DNA from: Polaromonas sp.
Lineage (GTDB): Bacteria > Pseudomonadota > Gammaproteobacteria > Burkholderiales > Burkholderiaceae_C
Direction of reading: 5' to 3'
NCBI GenBank assembly: GCA_026786065.1
Contig: JAJAYS010000042.1
Location: 1 to 21,365 of the forward strand
DNA length: 21,365 nucleotides
A model generated the notes under the pieces. That model saw only the letters and a program-made list of their open reading frames with translations, had not been told where the DNA came from and did not search any database. Below, piece after piece: positions 7,430 to 15,732 of the stretch. Numbering within the stretch: position 1 is the first letter of the stretch; every line of letters starts with the position of its first letter. Position numbers and translations under genes: made by a program.

Positions 7430-10192
7430 GTCCTGTTGGGTGAAATCGCCGTCGTACTTGGCCGACAGCTGCAACAAGCCAATGTTGGCACCGCTGCGGC
7501 CGAGCAGCGGTACGGCCAGCGTGCCGACGGACGCGGTGCCGGCCGTAAGCGGCTGGAGGCCGGACTGCTGCGGCAGCTGGGCGGCGATTATGGCCGGCGT
7601 CAGGCGAACACTGCGGTTGTGCTCAAGCACCGGACGGAACAGCTCCCGCCAGGCTGGCGAGGCGGGGCGCGGCTCGGCTGCAGATTCGTTCTGACCGGGC
7701 GATGCCGACCAGGCCTGCTGGCCCCCTGTCGGTGCGTTGCTTTCGGACAACCAGACCCTGGCCCGGTGGCTGCCGATCACCCCACGCGCCTGTTCGACGA
7801 CCTCCTGTAGCAGACCGCGCAGCGTGCGGTGCCAGGTGATGGCTTGGGCCGCGTCGGCGGCGCGCTGCAGCATGGCCAGGTGGGCCTGCATGGCGGCTTC
7901 TGCCTGACGCTGTACCGTCAGGTCCAGCGCCACGACGAAGCGGGCCGCCCGGCCGTCGTGCGAAATCGGCCGCGCCACCACATCGACCGGGAACACCGAG
8001 CCGTCCCGGCGGCGATGCGTCCAGACCTGGCGTCCCAAACCGAGCGTCTGCCCCATGTGAAGTCGCAAGGCGTCGTGATTCGATTCGGGACGAATGTCGA
8101 ACAGGCTCATGCGCAAAAACTCTTCCTGCGTGTAGCCATAGGCCCGGGCTGCGGCGTCGTTGACCGCGAGAAAGCCCAGCGTGTCGCGGTCGAACACCCA
8201 CATTGGCACCGGCGCACTGGCAAACAGCGCGCTGTAGCGCTGCTCGCTTTCCAGTGCAGCCCGGTCGGCCATCTTGCGGGCTGTGATGTCCTGAAGCGCG
8301 CCGACCAGCCGCACGATCTGCCCGTTTTCGGCCACCGCACGGCCTTGCGTCCGGACCCAGACCGTCGCCCCGCCCGCAGTGGTCAGCGGCAGTTCAAGAT
8401 CCCACGGGACGCCGTGCTCGCGCGCCGCTTCAAAGGCCCGCTCGATGGCGATTCTGGAATCAGCGCCCTCCGGGCCGAAGCCGGCCATTGCGGCGGCATG
8501 CCCCAGCGGCATGAGCGGATCGTGCCGGTAAATGCGCAGCACCTGTTCTGAGCTGGTGAACTGCATGTCGAGCAGATTGAGTTGCCAGCCGCCGATTTGC
8601 GCCATCTCGCCGGTGCGGCGCTGCAGGTCGGCACCTTCAGCCAGCGCCAGCGCCGCCTGCTTGCGATCGGTGATCTCCTGCATCACGCCGACCCGCCGCG
8701 TGCTCTCTCCAGCCTCTCCGGGCTGCACATGGGGTTGGCTGACATGGTGAATCCAGCGCACCTCGCCTTGCGGCGTGATGATGCGGTATTCGATGTCAAG
8801 TTCGGCCGCGGCGGCCACTGCAAGGTCGCGCTGCGCTTCAAAGCGCGGCCGGTCGGCCGGATGCACCTGGCGAAGAAAGTTGGCCCACGTGCATTCAAAG
8901 TTGTCGGGCCGCAGGCCGAACAGCGCATAGACTTCGTCGGACCACCACAGCGCGCCGGTCGCAAGGTCCACCTCCCAGTTGCCGATACGGCCGATGCGCT
9001 GCGCGCCTTGCAGCCGGCGCTGCACATTGAGGCTGCGCTGCAGCTCGGCCTTCAGTGCGTGGTCGCGCTGGGCCAGGGCCTGGTCGCGCTCATCGAGCGA
9101 TTCGGCCATGCGGTTGAAGCCCTCGCCAATACGCAGGAATTCGCTGCCGGCTCCGTTCGATCGGGCGGCAACGCGCACTTGGCGCCGGCCCTCCTGAATC
9201 TGCTGATGCGCAGTAAGCAGCTCCTGCGCCGGGTGGACTATCGCCCGCCCGCCGATACGCCAGGCCAACGCGCTGCCGAACAAACCAGCCAGCGCCAGCG
9301 CGATCAGCTGCTCCGCCAAATCCATGCGCCCCTGAGCCAGAATGCCGCGCCGGTCGGCACTGACCACGACGTAAAAGTCGGGCGCGTAGGTCGGGCCGCT
9401 GGCCCGCACACTGAAGATGCGTCCTTCATCCCCACCCGAAGCAGGGACGGGAGCCACGCTGACGCCCGTCGGCCTGGGCTGGCCTACCTGGACTGAAGTG
9501 GTGCCAATGGCCGCCAGCACGATGCCGGCATGGTCGGTCACAAGCATCTGGCCACCCGCCGGCAAGGGCACTTCCTCCATCATTTTCGAGAATTCGCGGA
9601 CTTCCATGCTGGCAAAAACCAGCGCCATCGGCGGCTGGCCTTCGCTCAAAACAGGCAGGGCAAAAGTCAGTTTGGCTTGCCCGGTGGCCCGCCCGATGCT
9701 GTAGCCGCCGACGACGAAATCGCGGCGCTGCATTGCCGCCTTGAAGTACTCCCGGTCGCCGATAAACATTTCGGCACTGTCGTTGACGCCGTGGCAGCGC
9801 GAGCGGCCGTCGGCATCGGCAAGGCCCAGATTCGAATAGGCCGGCAGCCCGGCATTGAGGCGCTTAAAGTAACGCTGGCATTCGGCCTGCGGCAAACTGA
9901 GCAGACCCGGTGTGCTGGCGATGCCGAGCAGCATGCTGCGCGCGGACAGCGCGATGCGGTCCTGACTGGCGACAACCCGCGCCGCCGCGATCTCCAGTTG
10001 GGTTGCGGCCATCGCGACCGCCGCGCGCTGGTCGATCACCGCCTTTATCAAGGCCCAGGCCAGCAACGGCAGCATCGCGGCCAGGACGACCAGCACCAGG
10101 TGACTGCGCACCGACCGCGTTTTCATCCTCAACACGGGCTCCGCGCCGACCGGGAAGGGGCCTTGTGCGCCCTTTGCCGGCGGCTGGCTCAC
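7427..10192 (-). CDS. Membrane sensor half of a multi-PAS histidine kinase, ends at in-frame TAA
   Basis: The 921 residues form the sensory part of a large kinase. TM1 is at about 31-53. A periplasmic Cache-like region spans 54-290, with the motif NLGLADADGRSRCHG and DREYFKAAMQRRDFVVGGY as in dCache sensors. TM2 is at about 295-312, followed by a HAMP-like linker and coil (315-395). PAS domains lie at about 398-515, 528-645 and 650-765. A GAF domain starts near 785 and is truncated by the TAA at 7427. The start is a GTG that overlaps the stop of the upstream receiver gene by four bases (GTGA), showing coupling; an ATG at codon 23 is an alternative. Without the downstream His and ATPase domains this product cannot signal by itself. 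The ligand is unknown. Confidence 0.82.
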   Translation of the reverse strand: MSQPPAKGAQGPFPVGAEPVLRMKTRSVRSHLVLVVLAAMLPLLAWALIKAVIDQRAAVAMAATQLEIAAARVVASQDRIALSARSMLLGIASTPGLLSLPQAECQRYFKRLNAGLPAYSNLGLADADGRSRCHGVNDSAEMFIGDREYFKAAMQRRDFVVGGYSIGRATGQAKLTFALPVLSEGQPPMALVFASMEVREFSKMMEEVPLPAGGQMLVTDHAGIVLAAIGTTSVQVGQPRPTGVSVAPVPASGGDEGRIFSVRASGPTYAPDFYVVVSADRRGILAQGRMDLAEQLIALALAGLFGSALAWRIGGRAIVHPAQELLTAHQQIQEGRRQVRVAARSNGAGSEFLRIGEGFNRMAESLDERDQALAQRDHALKAELQRSLNVQRRLQGAQRIGRIGNWEVDLATGALWWSDEVYALFGLRPDNFECTWANFLRQVHPADRPRFEAQRDLAVAAAAELDIEYRIITPQGEVRWIHHVSQPHVQPGEAGESTRRVGVMQEITDRKQAALALAEGADLQRRTGEMAQIGGWQLNLLDMQFTSSEQVLRIYRHDPLMPLGHAAAMAGFGPEGADSRIAIERAFEAAREHGVPWDLELPLTTAGGATVWVRTQGRAVAENGQIVRLVGALQDITARKMADRAALESEQRYSALFASAPVPMWVFDRDTLGFLAVNDAAARAYGYTQEEFLRMSLFDIRPESNHDALRLHMGQTLGLGRQVWTHRRRDGSVFPVDVVARPISHDGRAARFVVALDLTVQRQAEAAMQAHLAMLQRAADAAQAITWHRTLRGLLQEVVEQARGVIGSHRARVWLSESNAPTGGQQAWSASPGQNESAAEPRPASPAWRELFRPVLEHNRSVRLTPAIIAAQLPQQSGLQPLTAGTASVGTLAVPLLGRSGANIGLLQLSAKYDGDFTQQD

Positions 10193-10629
10193 GCGGCGAC
10201 AGCCACTTCGTTGACACCCAGCCAGAATGCCTTGAGCGCCTGGAGCTTGCGGGTGAAATCACCGAAGTTGACCGGTTTGCAGACAAAGGCATTCGCGCCT
10301 TCGCGGTAAGACGCCAGCAAATCCGAAGGCTCGCTGGAGGAGGTCAGCATCACAACCGGCACCAGTGCCGTGGCGGGATGCGCCCGCATACTGCGCAGCA
10401 CATCCAGGCCAGAGAGATTGAGCAGCTTCAGGTCCAGCAGCACGAACGCTGGCTGCGAGCGCAGGTCCCGGCCGGCATGGGCGCGCCGGCCGAACAGATA
10501 GTCGAGTGCGGCCTGGCCATCGCGCGCAAGGACAATCTCGGCCTCGCCGCTTTGCTCCTGCAGCGTGGTGACGGTCAATTCGAGGTGGTCGGGATTGTCA
10601 TCGACAACCAATATTGTTTTTCTGTTCAT
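10189..10629 (-). CDS. CheY/Rcp1-like single-domain response regulator
   Basis: The 146-residue protein is a lone receiver without an output domain. It has the acidic pair Asp10-Asp11 in ILVVDDNPDH, the phospho-acceptor Asp66 in VLLDLKLLNLSGLDVL, Thr96-Ser97 in VMLTSSSEPSDL, and Lys118 in VCKPVNFGDF. The long beta3-alpha3 loop and the SSEPSDL motif resemble the Rcp1 family, which partners phytochrome-like and multi-PAS kinases. The ATG at 10629 has a good ribosome binding site (AAGGGAG). Its TGA overlaps the GTG of the sensor kinase, so the two form an operon. It could act as a phosphate shuttle or sink between the kinase and the HTH-receiver at 5476-6120. That role is inference from context. 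Confidence 0.92.
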   Translation of the reverse strand: MNRKTILVVDDNPDHLELTVTTLQEQSGEAEIVLARDGQAALDYLFGRRAHAGRDLRSQPAFVLLDLKLLNLSGLDVLRSMRAHPATALVPVVMLTSSSEPSDLLASYREGANAFVCKPVNFGDFTRKLQALKAFWLGVNEVAVAA

Positions 10630-10767
10630 GGCGCTCCCTTTGTAAAATCATTTTTCTCGGTTTTTTGTTATTTTTATCGAAGTAATGATTTCGTGCATGC
10701 GCTTTTAAGCACGGGGTTCAAACATTGTCGGCACAAGCGCCGAGAAATAATCCGCCATGGGACCCAC

Positions 10768-10870
10768 TGCATAACCCCTGGCGAGTCTGCGGTGGCCGGA
10801 TGGAGATGGACAGCAAGCCACGCAGCAGAAAGCCCGAGCTCGGCCGATCGCAGGAGGAAGGGGTTATGCA
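10768..10870. mobile_element. MITE-like palindromic element (element B), upstream flank of signalling genes
   Basis: The ends are a perfect 11-bp inverted repeat, TGCATAACCCC at 10768-10778 and GGGGTTATGCA at 10860-10870. Further in, the arms still pair imperfectly (CTGCGGTGGCC on the left against GGCCGATCGCAG on the right). The centre holds the perfect 10-bp palindrome CCGAGCTCGG at 10834-10843. At 103 bp it has no coding capacity and sits in the gap between the metallopeptidase gene and the receiver gene. I see no clean target-site duplication. It could be a non-autonomous element, a REP-like repeat or a large RNA hairpin. I do not recognise the transposase family from the ends. Confidence 0.5.
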
Positions 10871-10898
10871 AAGTGTCTCCAGCAGGGCTTGGCAAGGC

Positions 10899-12002
10899 TC
10901 ACCAGCGCGACAGGGTTTCACCCTTCAACTCGCCGCGCAACCCCACGTAGTCGGGCACCACGGCGCGCACCGTCTCCCAAAAAAGGGGGCTGTGGTTCAT
11001 CACCCGCAAATGACTCAGTTCGTGGACCACCACGTAGTCGATCACCGGCTGACGGAAATGAACCAGCCGCCAATGCAACCGGATCGAGCCGTCCGCACTG
11101 GCGCTGCCCCAGCGCGTGCCAGCGTTGGACAAACTGAGCGTGCGCCACTGCACGCCAAGCTGCGGAGCGAAGTGCTGCAGCCGTTCGGTGAACATACAGC
11201 TGGCCTGACGCATCAGCCAGGCCTGCACGACGTCACGAATGCGCTCTGCGCTGGCGCCGTGCGGCAGGCCAACATAGAGCAGATGGGGCGCGGCGGCGGC
11301 CACCGGGGCGGTCAGGTCGGCCGGGTCGGTCAGGTCGGACGGGTCGGCCGTGAGCGCCGTGAGGGCCGCGTTTTCGGCCGGCAGTTGCAGCGCGGCGCCG
11401 ACCCCGGCAAAGCGGTGCCGCGGATCTAGCACGACCCGCACCGGGCGCCCCAGAAACGGCAGCACGGCGCCGTCTTGCCAGACGATGCGGGCGGCGCTGA
11501 GATGCTCCTCGCGGGCACGCACCTCCTGCAGTTTTTTGACGATCCAGCCCGCCTTGCCCTGCAGCGCCTGATCGACGTCGCCGAGTTTGAGCCACTTCGG
11601 CGCGCTGACCGTCAAGCCGTCTGGCCCGACGCTGAAGCCGATGGTGCGCCGCTTTCCGCGCCGGAACTCATAACCCACGCGCAGCGTGCCGAGCAGTGCC
11701 TCGCGGTTGGCGCGGGGATGCGTCGCGTTGACCGGCGGGCAGGCATCGGCCAGTGTTCGGGGTTGGGCCGGCGGCACCTGAAGCAGACCAGTCGCTATGC
11801 TTTCAGGAGCTGTCTGCGCCCGGTTTTGTTGGTCTGGAGCCACTTTCTTATCTGATTCGGCAGCCGTGACCGCAGGCGGCACCAGCGCGGGCTTGCGCGG
11901 GGCGGCATCGGCCTTTGGGGGCTTGGGTGCGCCTGGCGCGGCCGGTGGCAGGGCCTCGGGCGAGAACAGATCGAGCGTGAAGCGCAGCAGGCTGGAGGAC
12001 AT
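10899..12002 (-). CDS. YgjP-type (DUF45) zinc metallopeptidase with long N-terminal extension
   Basis: The C-terminal half is a YgjP/SprT-like metallopeptidase domain. HELSH at 327-331 supplies two zinc ligands and the catalytic Glu, and NHSPLFWE holds the third His at 337. The RWGS-type motif NAGTRWGSASADGSIRLHW and the block VIDYVVVHELSHL are typical of the family. Length is 367 residues against roughly 230-250 for the core family. The excess is a Pro/Ala-rich, probably disordered N-terminus (about 15-100) and an acidic insertion with the duplicated hexapeptide DP(S/A)DLT near 220. Part of the extension is encoded by a copy of the dispersed repeat described separately. The substrate is unknown. 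It lies 77 bp downstream of plsC. Confidence 0.88.
   Translation of the reverse strand: MSSSLLRFTLDLFSPEALPPAAPGAPKPPKADAAPRKPALVPPAVTAAESDKKVAPDQQNRAQTAPESIATGLLQVPPAQPRTLADACPPVNATHPRANREALLGTLRVGYEFRRGKRRTIGFSVGPDGLTVSAPKWLKLGDVDQALQGKAGWIVKKLQEVRAREEHLSAARIVWQDGAVLPFLGRPVRVVLDPRHRFAGVGAALQLPAENAALTALTADPSDLTDPADLTAPVAAAAPHLLYVGLPHGASAERIRDVVQAWLMRQASCMFTERLQHFAPQLGVQWRTLSLSNAGTRWGSASADGSIRLHWRLVHFRQPVIDYVVVHELSHLRVMNHSPLFWETVRAVVPDYVGLRGELKGETLSRW
11310..11345. repeat. 18-bp tandem duplication in the metallopeptidase gene
   Basis: Two 18-bp units, 11310-11327 and 11328-11345, differ at a single base (GGTCAGGTCGGCCGGGTC against GGTCAGGTCGGACGGGTC). They encode the repeated hexapeptide DPADLT/DPSDLT in a surface insertion of the metallopeptidase. 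Copy-number change would not shift the frame. Confidence 0.85.
11791..11852 (+). repeat. Dispersed ~60-bp repeat, copy 1 (inside metallopeptidase gene)
   Basis: This copy runs from GTCGCTATG through AGCTGTCTGCGCCCGG to TCTGGAGCC and TTATC. Its first 30 bases match the complement of the copy near 20354-20382 at 22 of 30 positions without gaps. The block at 11817-11833 (CGCCCGGTTTTGTTGGT) matches the copy at 12972-13029 at 15 of 17 positions. It encodes part of the disordered N-terminal extension of the YgjP-type protein, where an insertion would be tolerated. Confidence 0.6.
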
Positions 12003-12079
12003 GGCGGACGGGCAGGTGGCGGGTGGCGGACAGGTAGAGACGGGCGTTGACGGCCAGCGGCGCAGTAAGTAGAACCGCG

Positions 12080-12850
12080 TCAGCCTGCCGTGGCGGCGGC
12101 GCGGACCACGGTTTCGCCGGCATAGGCCTCAGGGTCGAGCCGGCGCATTTCGGCTTCGATCCAGCTTTCGACCTCGGCCATCAGTTCCTCGGGCTTTCGC
12201 CCGACGCTGGAGATCGGCTTGCCTATCGAGATATCGACAATGCCGGGCCGCTTGATGAAGGCCTTGCGTGGCCAGCACTTGGCCGAGGTGACGGCAATCG
12301 GGATTACCGGCGCGCCGGTCTGGATCGCCAGCCGGGCGCCGCCCGACTTGTACACGCCCTGCTGGCCGCGCGGGATGCGCGTGCCCTCGGGAAACATGAT
12401 GACCCAGGTGCCCTGCGCCATCAGCCGCTTACCCTGCTCGACGACCTTGCTGAAGGCCCGCCGGCCGTCCTTGCGGTCGATGTGAATCATGTCCATGCGC
12501 GCCATCGACCAGCCGAAAAACGGTACATACAGCAACTCTTTCTTGAAAACGTAAGCCAGCGGATGCGGCATCAGGGCCGGCATGCAAAGCGTCTCCCAGG
12601 TGCTTTGATGCTTGAGCAACAGCACCGCTGCGCTGGTCTGCCCGAGCGGGAGGTTCTCCATGCCGGTCACCCGGTTCTGGATGCCGAGGATGAATGTGCC
12701 GCTATCGACTGCCAGCCGCAGCCAGCGGGCGCACAGCCAGTACATCGTGGTCCGGCTGACGAACAGCGACGCGATGATGGCGTAAGTGGCCCACGGGATC
12801 ACCGTGATCGCCAGCCAGAGCATGTGAATGACCGAGCGGATCAGTGGCAT
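12080..12850 (-). CDS. plsC: PlsC-family lysophospholipid acyltransferase
   Basis: It transfers an acyl chain to 1-acyl-glycerol-3-phosphate to give phosphatidic acid at the inner membrane, or acts on a related lysolipid. From the ATG at 12850 the protein has 256 residues. An N-terminal membrane segment lies at about 8-31. Motif I is KHQSTWET with His81, motif III is MFPEGTR at 152-158, and a late motif PVIPIAV is at 181-187. In motif I the residue four after the His spacer is Glu86 rather than the usual Asp, a variant I associate with a proteobacterial subgroup. The frame is open further upstream to a TTG at 12997, but that region has no ATG and no family resemblance, so the internal ATG was chosen. 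It follows gmhB after 172 bp. Confidence 0.9.
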   Translation of the reverse strand: MPLIRSVIHMLWLAITVIPWATYAIIASLFVSRTTMYWLCARWLRLAVDSGTFILGIQNRVTGMENLPLGQTSAAVLLLKHQSTWETLCMPALMPHPLAYVFKKELLYVPFFGWSMARMDMIHIDRKDGRRAFSKVVEQGKRLMAQGTWVIMFPEGTRIPRGQQGVYKSGGARLAIQTGAPVIPIAVTSAKCWPRKAFIKRPGIVDISIGKPISSVGRKPEELMAEVESWIEAEMRRLDPEAYAGETVVRAAATAG

Positions 12851-12971
12851 GAGAGACCTGGAAGACCTGAGAGGCTTGAAGGGGAACGGGCCTGGAGCAC
12901 GGTGATTTCTGGCCGGGATGGCGGCCGCCTGCAGACCGGGGCACAGCCTGCGCCCGCGTTGAAAAAAATCT

Positions 12972-13029
12972 GATAAAAATGCATTTTCAACCAGCAAAGC
13001 CGGGCGTTAGCAGATCTGATTTTCATAGC
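12972..13029 (-). repeat. Dispersed ~60-bp repeat, copy 2 (over the gmhB stop codon)
   Basis: Read on the minus strand it goes from GCTATGAAAATCAGATCTGC to CGCCCGGCTTTGCTGGT and ends TTTTTATC. Its GCTATG-to-CGCC section matches the copy at 20354-20382 at 20 of 27 positions without gaps. The gmhB stop codon lies within its first bases. The far end contains the perfect palindrome AAAATGCATTTT at 12976-12987. The rest occupies the gmhB-plsC gap. Confidence 0.6.
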
Positions 13030-13595
13030 AACTGCGGCGGGTTGGCGGGCGGCCGCTCGAGGATGTACTCGGCAAAGGCCGCCAAATCGCGGTGGCAGAT
13101 CGTGCCGGCCGGCAGGCCCTCAAGGGCGCGACCCTCGGCCAGATGCGCGGATTTTCCGGTCAGCAGCAAATGCGGCTCGCAGCCTGCTGCGGCACCGGCC
13201 TGCAGATCGCGCAGCGAATCGCCAGCGGTCGGCACGTCTTTGAGCGCAATGCCGAAACGCGCACCGATCTGCTCGAACAGACCGGGCAGCGGCTTGCGGC
13301 AGCGGCAGGTTTCGTCGGGACCATGCGGACAGTAGAAAATGGCGTCGATGCGACCGCCGACCCCCGCCAGCATCTTGTGCATCTTGGTGTGGATGGCGTT
13401 GAGCGAAGCCACATCGAACAGGCCGCGCCCGAGCCCCGACTGATTGGACGCAATCACCACCCGCCAGCCCGCATGGTTTAGCCGCGCAATCGCTTCGAGT
13501 GCACCGGGCAGCGGCAACCACTCGTCGGGAGTTTTGATGAATTCGTCGCTGTCGGCATTGATGGTGCCGTCGCGGTCCAGGATGATGAGTTTCAT
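13023..13595 (-). CDS. gmhB: D-glycero-beta-D-manno-heptose-1,7-bisphosphate 7-phosphatase
   Basis: GmhB removes the 7-phosphate in ADP-heptose synthesis for the lipopolysaccharide inner core. The 190-residue protein is a HAD phosphatase. The nucleophile is Asp7 and the acid/base Asp9 in LDRDGTIN, followed by Ser/Asn motif II (IASNQSGLGRG at 48-58). A zinc-binding loop holds Cys89, His91, Cys97 and Cys99 in YCPHGPDETCRCRKP, and the motif IV Asp126 lies in AGDSLRDLQAG. The zinc loop is shorter than in E. coli GmhB but all four ligands are present. It starts 13 bp after glyS, so it is likely co-transcribed. The stop codon falls within a dispersed repeat, which may have altered the last residues. 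Confidence 0.94.
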   Translation of the reverse strand: MKLIILDRDGTINADSDEFIKTPDEWLPLPGALEAIARLNHAGWRVVIASNQSGLGRGLFDVASLNAIHTKMHKMLAGVGGRIDAIFYCPHGPDETCRCRKPLPGLFEQIGARFGIALKDVPTAGDSLRDLQAGAAAGCEPHLLLTGKSAHLAEGRALEGLPAGTICHRDLAAFAEYILERPPANPPQLL

Positions 13596-13608
13596 CGGAG
13601 GCTTTCAA

Positions 13609-15732
13609 TCAGGCCGCGAGCCGGGAAAGATCGGCCACGCGGTTCATCGCGCCGTGCAGGGTTTTGAGCAGGCCAAGGCGGTTGAGCCGCACGTCTGGTT
13701 GCTCGGCGTTGACCATCACGCCGTCAAAAAAGGCATCGACCGGTTCGCGCAGCGCGGCGAGGGTTTGCAGCGAGGCGGCGTAGTCGCCGGATTCGAACAG
13801 CGCGTTGGCTTGCGGCAGGACCTGGTTCATGACGGCGTTGAGGGCGATTTCGGCGGGCTCGGTGAGCAACAGTTCGCTGACGTGGGCATCGACACCATCG
13901 GCTTTCTTCAAAATGTTGGCGATACGTTTGTTGGCTGCGGCCAGGGCTGGGGCTTGGGGGAGATTTGCGAAGGTGCGGACGGCTTCCAGGCGGCGTGGAA
14001 TGTCTGACCAGACCTTCATTCCCTGCGCATGCACCGCCGCATCAACCTCTGCCGGCGAACTTCCACCTTCCCGAAGATAGCCTTTCAGGCGTTCAAAAAT
14101 GAACTGATTCAAATCGGCATAAGCGTCGGCAAGCACTCCCGGAGGAAATGCGGCAAAGGCGAATTCGCTCAACTGGTAAATTTCCAAAGGCAGGTTTTTC
14201 TCCACCAGCATGCGCACCACGCCCAAAGCGTGCCGCCGCAACGCAAACGGGTCTTTGTCGCCGGTCGGCAGGTTGCCGATGCCGAACATGCCGACCAGCG
14301 TTTCCAGCTTGTCGGCCAGCGCGACGATCAGCCCGACCGTGTTGCGCGGCAATTCATCGCCGGCAAAGCGCGGCTTGTAATGGTCCTCGATGGCGTCGGC
14401 TACTTCCACCCGCAAGCCGTCGTTGAGCGCGTAGTAACGACCCATCGTGCCCTGCAGTTCCGGGAACTCGCCGACCATATCGGTCACCAGATCGGTCTTG
14501 GCCAGCTCCGCAGCGCACCGTACGTCGGCCACCGCATCTACAGCGATGCGATTGGCAATGGCCTCAGCGATGTCGCGCACGCGCAGCATGCGCTCGCCCT
14601 GCGATCCCAGCTTGTTGTGATAGACCACCTTGTCCAGCCCGGCCACGCGCGATTGCAGCGTCTTCTTCCGGTCCTGGTCAAAGAAAAACTTCGCATCCGC
14701 CAGCCGCGGCCGAACGACCCGCTCGTTGCCTTCAATCACCGCGCTCGCATCGTCCGGCGTGATGTTGCTGACCACCAGAAACTGGTTGGTCAGCTTGTCT
14801 TGTGCATCGAGCAGCGGAAAGTATTTCTGGTTCGCCTTCATCGTCAGGATCAGGCATTCCTGCGGCACGTCGAGAAACGCTTTGTCGAACGCGCAGACCA
14901 GCACATTGGGCCGTTCAACCAGCCCGGTCACCTCATCGAGCAGTGCCTCGTCGTCGATGACCGTCACACCGCCACCGACTTTCGCTGCGGCCGCCGCCAG
15001 TTGGCGAACGATTTCCGCGCGGCGCTGGGCAAAGCTGGCGATCACTGAGCCGTCCTTGAGCAGCGTGGCTGCGTAGCTGTCGGCGTCTTTCAACACGACT
15101 GGATCGACAGTCGCCTCGAAGCGGTGGCCGCGCGTGCTGCTGCCAGCAGTCAGGCCGAGCGCTTGTACCGGCACCACATCAGCGCCATGCAGCGCAACCA
15201 ACCCATGCGCCGGCCGGACAAATTTCACGTCGCTCCAGCCGTCGGCCAGCTGGTAGGTCATCACCTTGGGAATCGGCAATTTCGCAATCGCCTCCAGCAG
15301 GGCTTTTTGCAAGCCTTCGGCAAGCGTTGCGCCCTTGACGGTGCTGTCGTAAAACAGCGCCTCGGCCTTGCCGTCGGGCGCACGCTTGAGACCCGCCACG
15401 GCACCCGCATCGACACCCAGCGCCTGCAGTTTTTTGAGCAAGGCGGGCGTCGCTTGGCCAGCAGCATCCAGCCCGACGCTGACGGGCATCAGCTTTTGCG
15501 ACACGGCTTTGTCGGCCGCATGCGCCGCCACCGCCGTCACATGCGCAGCCAGGCGGCGCGGCGAGGCGAAAGGCGTGTGTACCGAATGCGCCGCAGTGAG
15601 CCCGTGTGATTTCAGTTGCTCGAACAGCGCGCTGGCAAACGCATCGCCCAGCTTCCTGAGTGCCTTGGGCGGCAGTTCTTCGACGAACAGTTCAACCAGC
15701 AAATTTTGGGTCGTCATCGTCATCGCGCTCAT
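13609..15732 (-). CDS. glyS: Glycyl-tRNA synthetase beta subunit
   Basis: This is the large subunit of the bacterial alpha2beta2 glycyl-tRNA synthetase, needed for tRNA-Gly recognition. The 707-residue protein is close to the E. coli length of about 689. It starts with the family signature [16 protein letters not shown] at 10-25. The conserved core follows ([20 protein letters not shown] at 412-431, then [11 protein letters not shown] at 490-500), and a helical DALR-type anticodon-binding domain closes the C-terminus. Its ATG overlaps the glyQ stop by four bases (ATGA), showing translational coupling and keeping the subunits balanced. Nothing looks damaged. Confidence 0.97.
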   Translation of the reverse strand: MSAMTMTTQNLLVELFVEELPPKALRKLGDAFASALFEQLKSHGLTAAHSVHTPFASPRRLAAHVTAVAAHAADKAVSQKLMPVSVGLDAAGQATPALLKKLQALGVDAGAVAGLKRAPDGKAEALFYDSTVKGATLAEGLQKALLEAIAKLPIPKVMTYQLADGWSDVKFVRPAHGLVALHGADVVPVQALGLTAGSSTRGHRFEATVDPVVLKDADSYAATLLKDGSVIASFAQRRAEIVRQLAAAAAKVGGGVTVIDDEALLDEVTGLVERPNVLVCAFDKAFLDVPQECLILTMKANQKYFPLLDAQDKLTNQFLVVSNITPDDASAVIEGNERVVRPRLADAKFFFDQDRKKTLQSRVAGLDKVVYHNKLGSQGERMLRVRDIAEAIANRIAVDAVADVRCAAELAKTDLVTDMVGEFPELQGTMGRYYALNDGLRVEVADAIEDHYKPRFAGDELPRNTVGLIVALADKLETLVGMFGIGNLPTGDKDPFALRRHALGVVRMLVEKNLPLEIYQLSEFAFAAFPPGVLADAYADLNQFIFERLKGYLREGGSSPAEVDAAVHAQGMKVWSDIPRRLEAVRTFANLPQAPALAAANKRIANILKKADGVDAHVSELLLTEPAEIALNAVMNQVLPQANALFESGDYAASLQTLAALREPVDAFFDGVMVNAEQPDVRLNRLGLLKTLHGAMNRVADLSRLAA

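Noticed and set aside
6104..7810. 568-codon open frame on the plus strand
   Set aside because: Antisense to the kinase gene; GC-rich codon bias opens the opposite frame. No domain or ribosome binding site.
8582..9496. 304-codon open frame on the plus strand
   Set aside because: Antisense to the PAS-containing sensor region; nothing recognisable in the translation.
12851..12997. Upstream extension of plsC to a TTG start
   Set aside because: The extra 49 residues contain no ATG, have no ribosome binding site and look unlike the family; the membrane segment begins right after the internal ATG.
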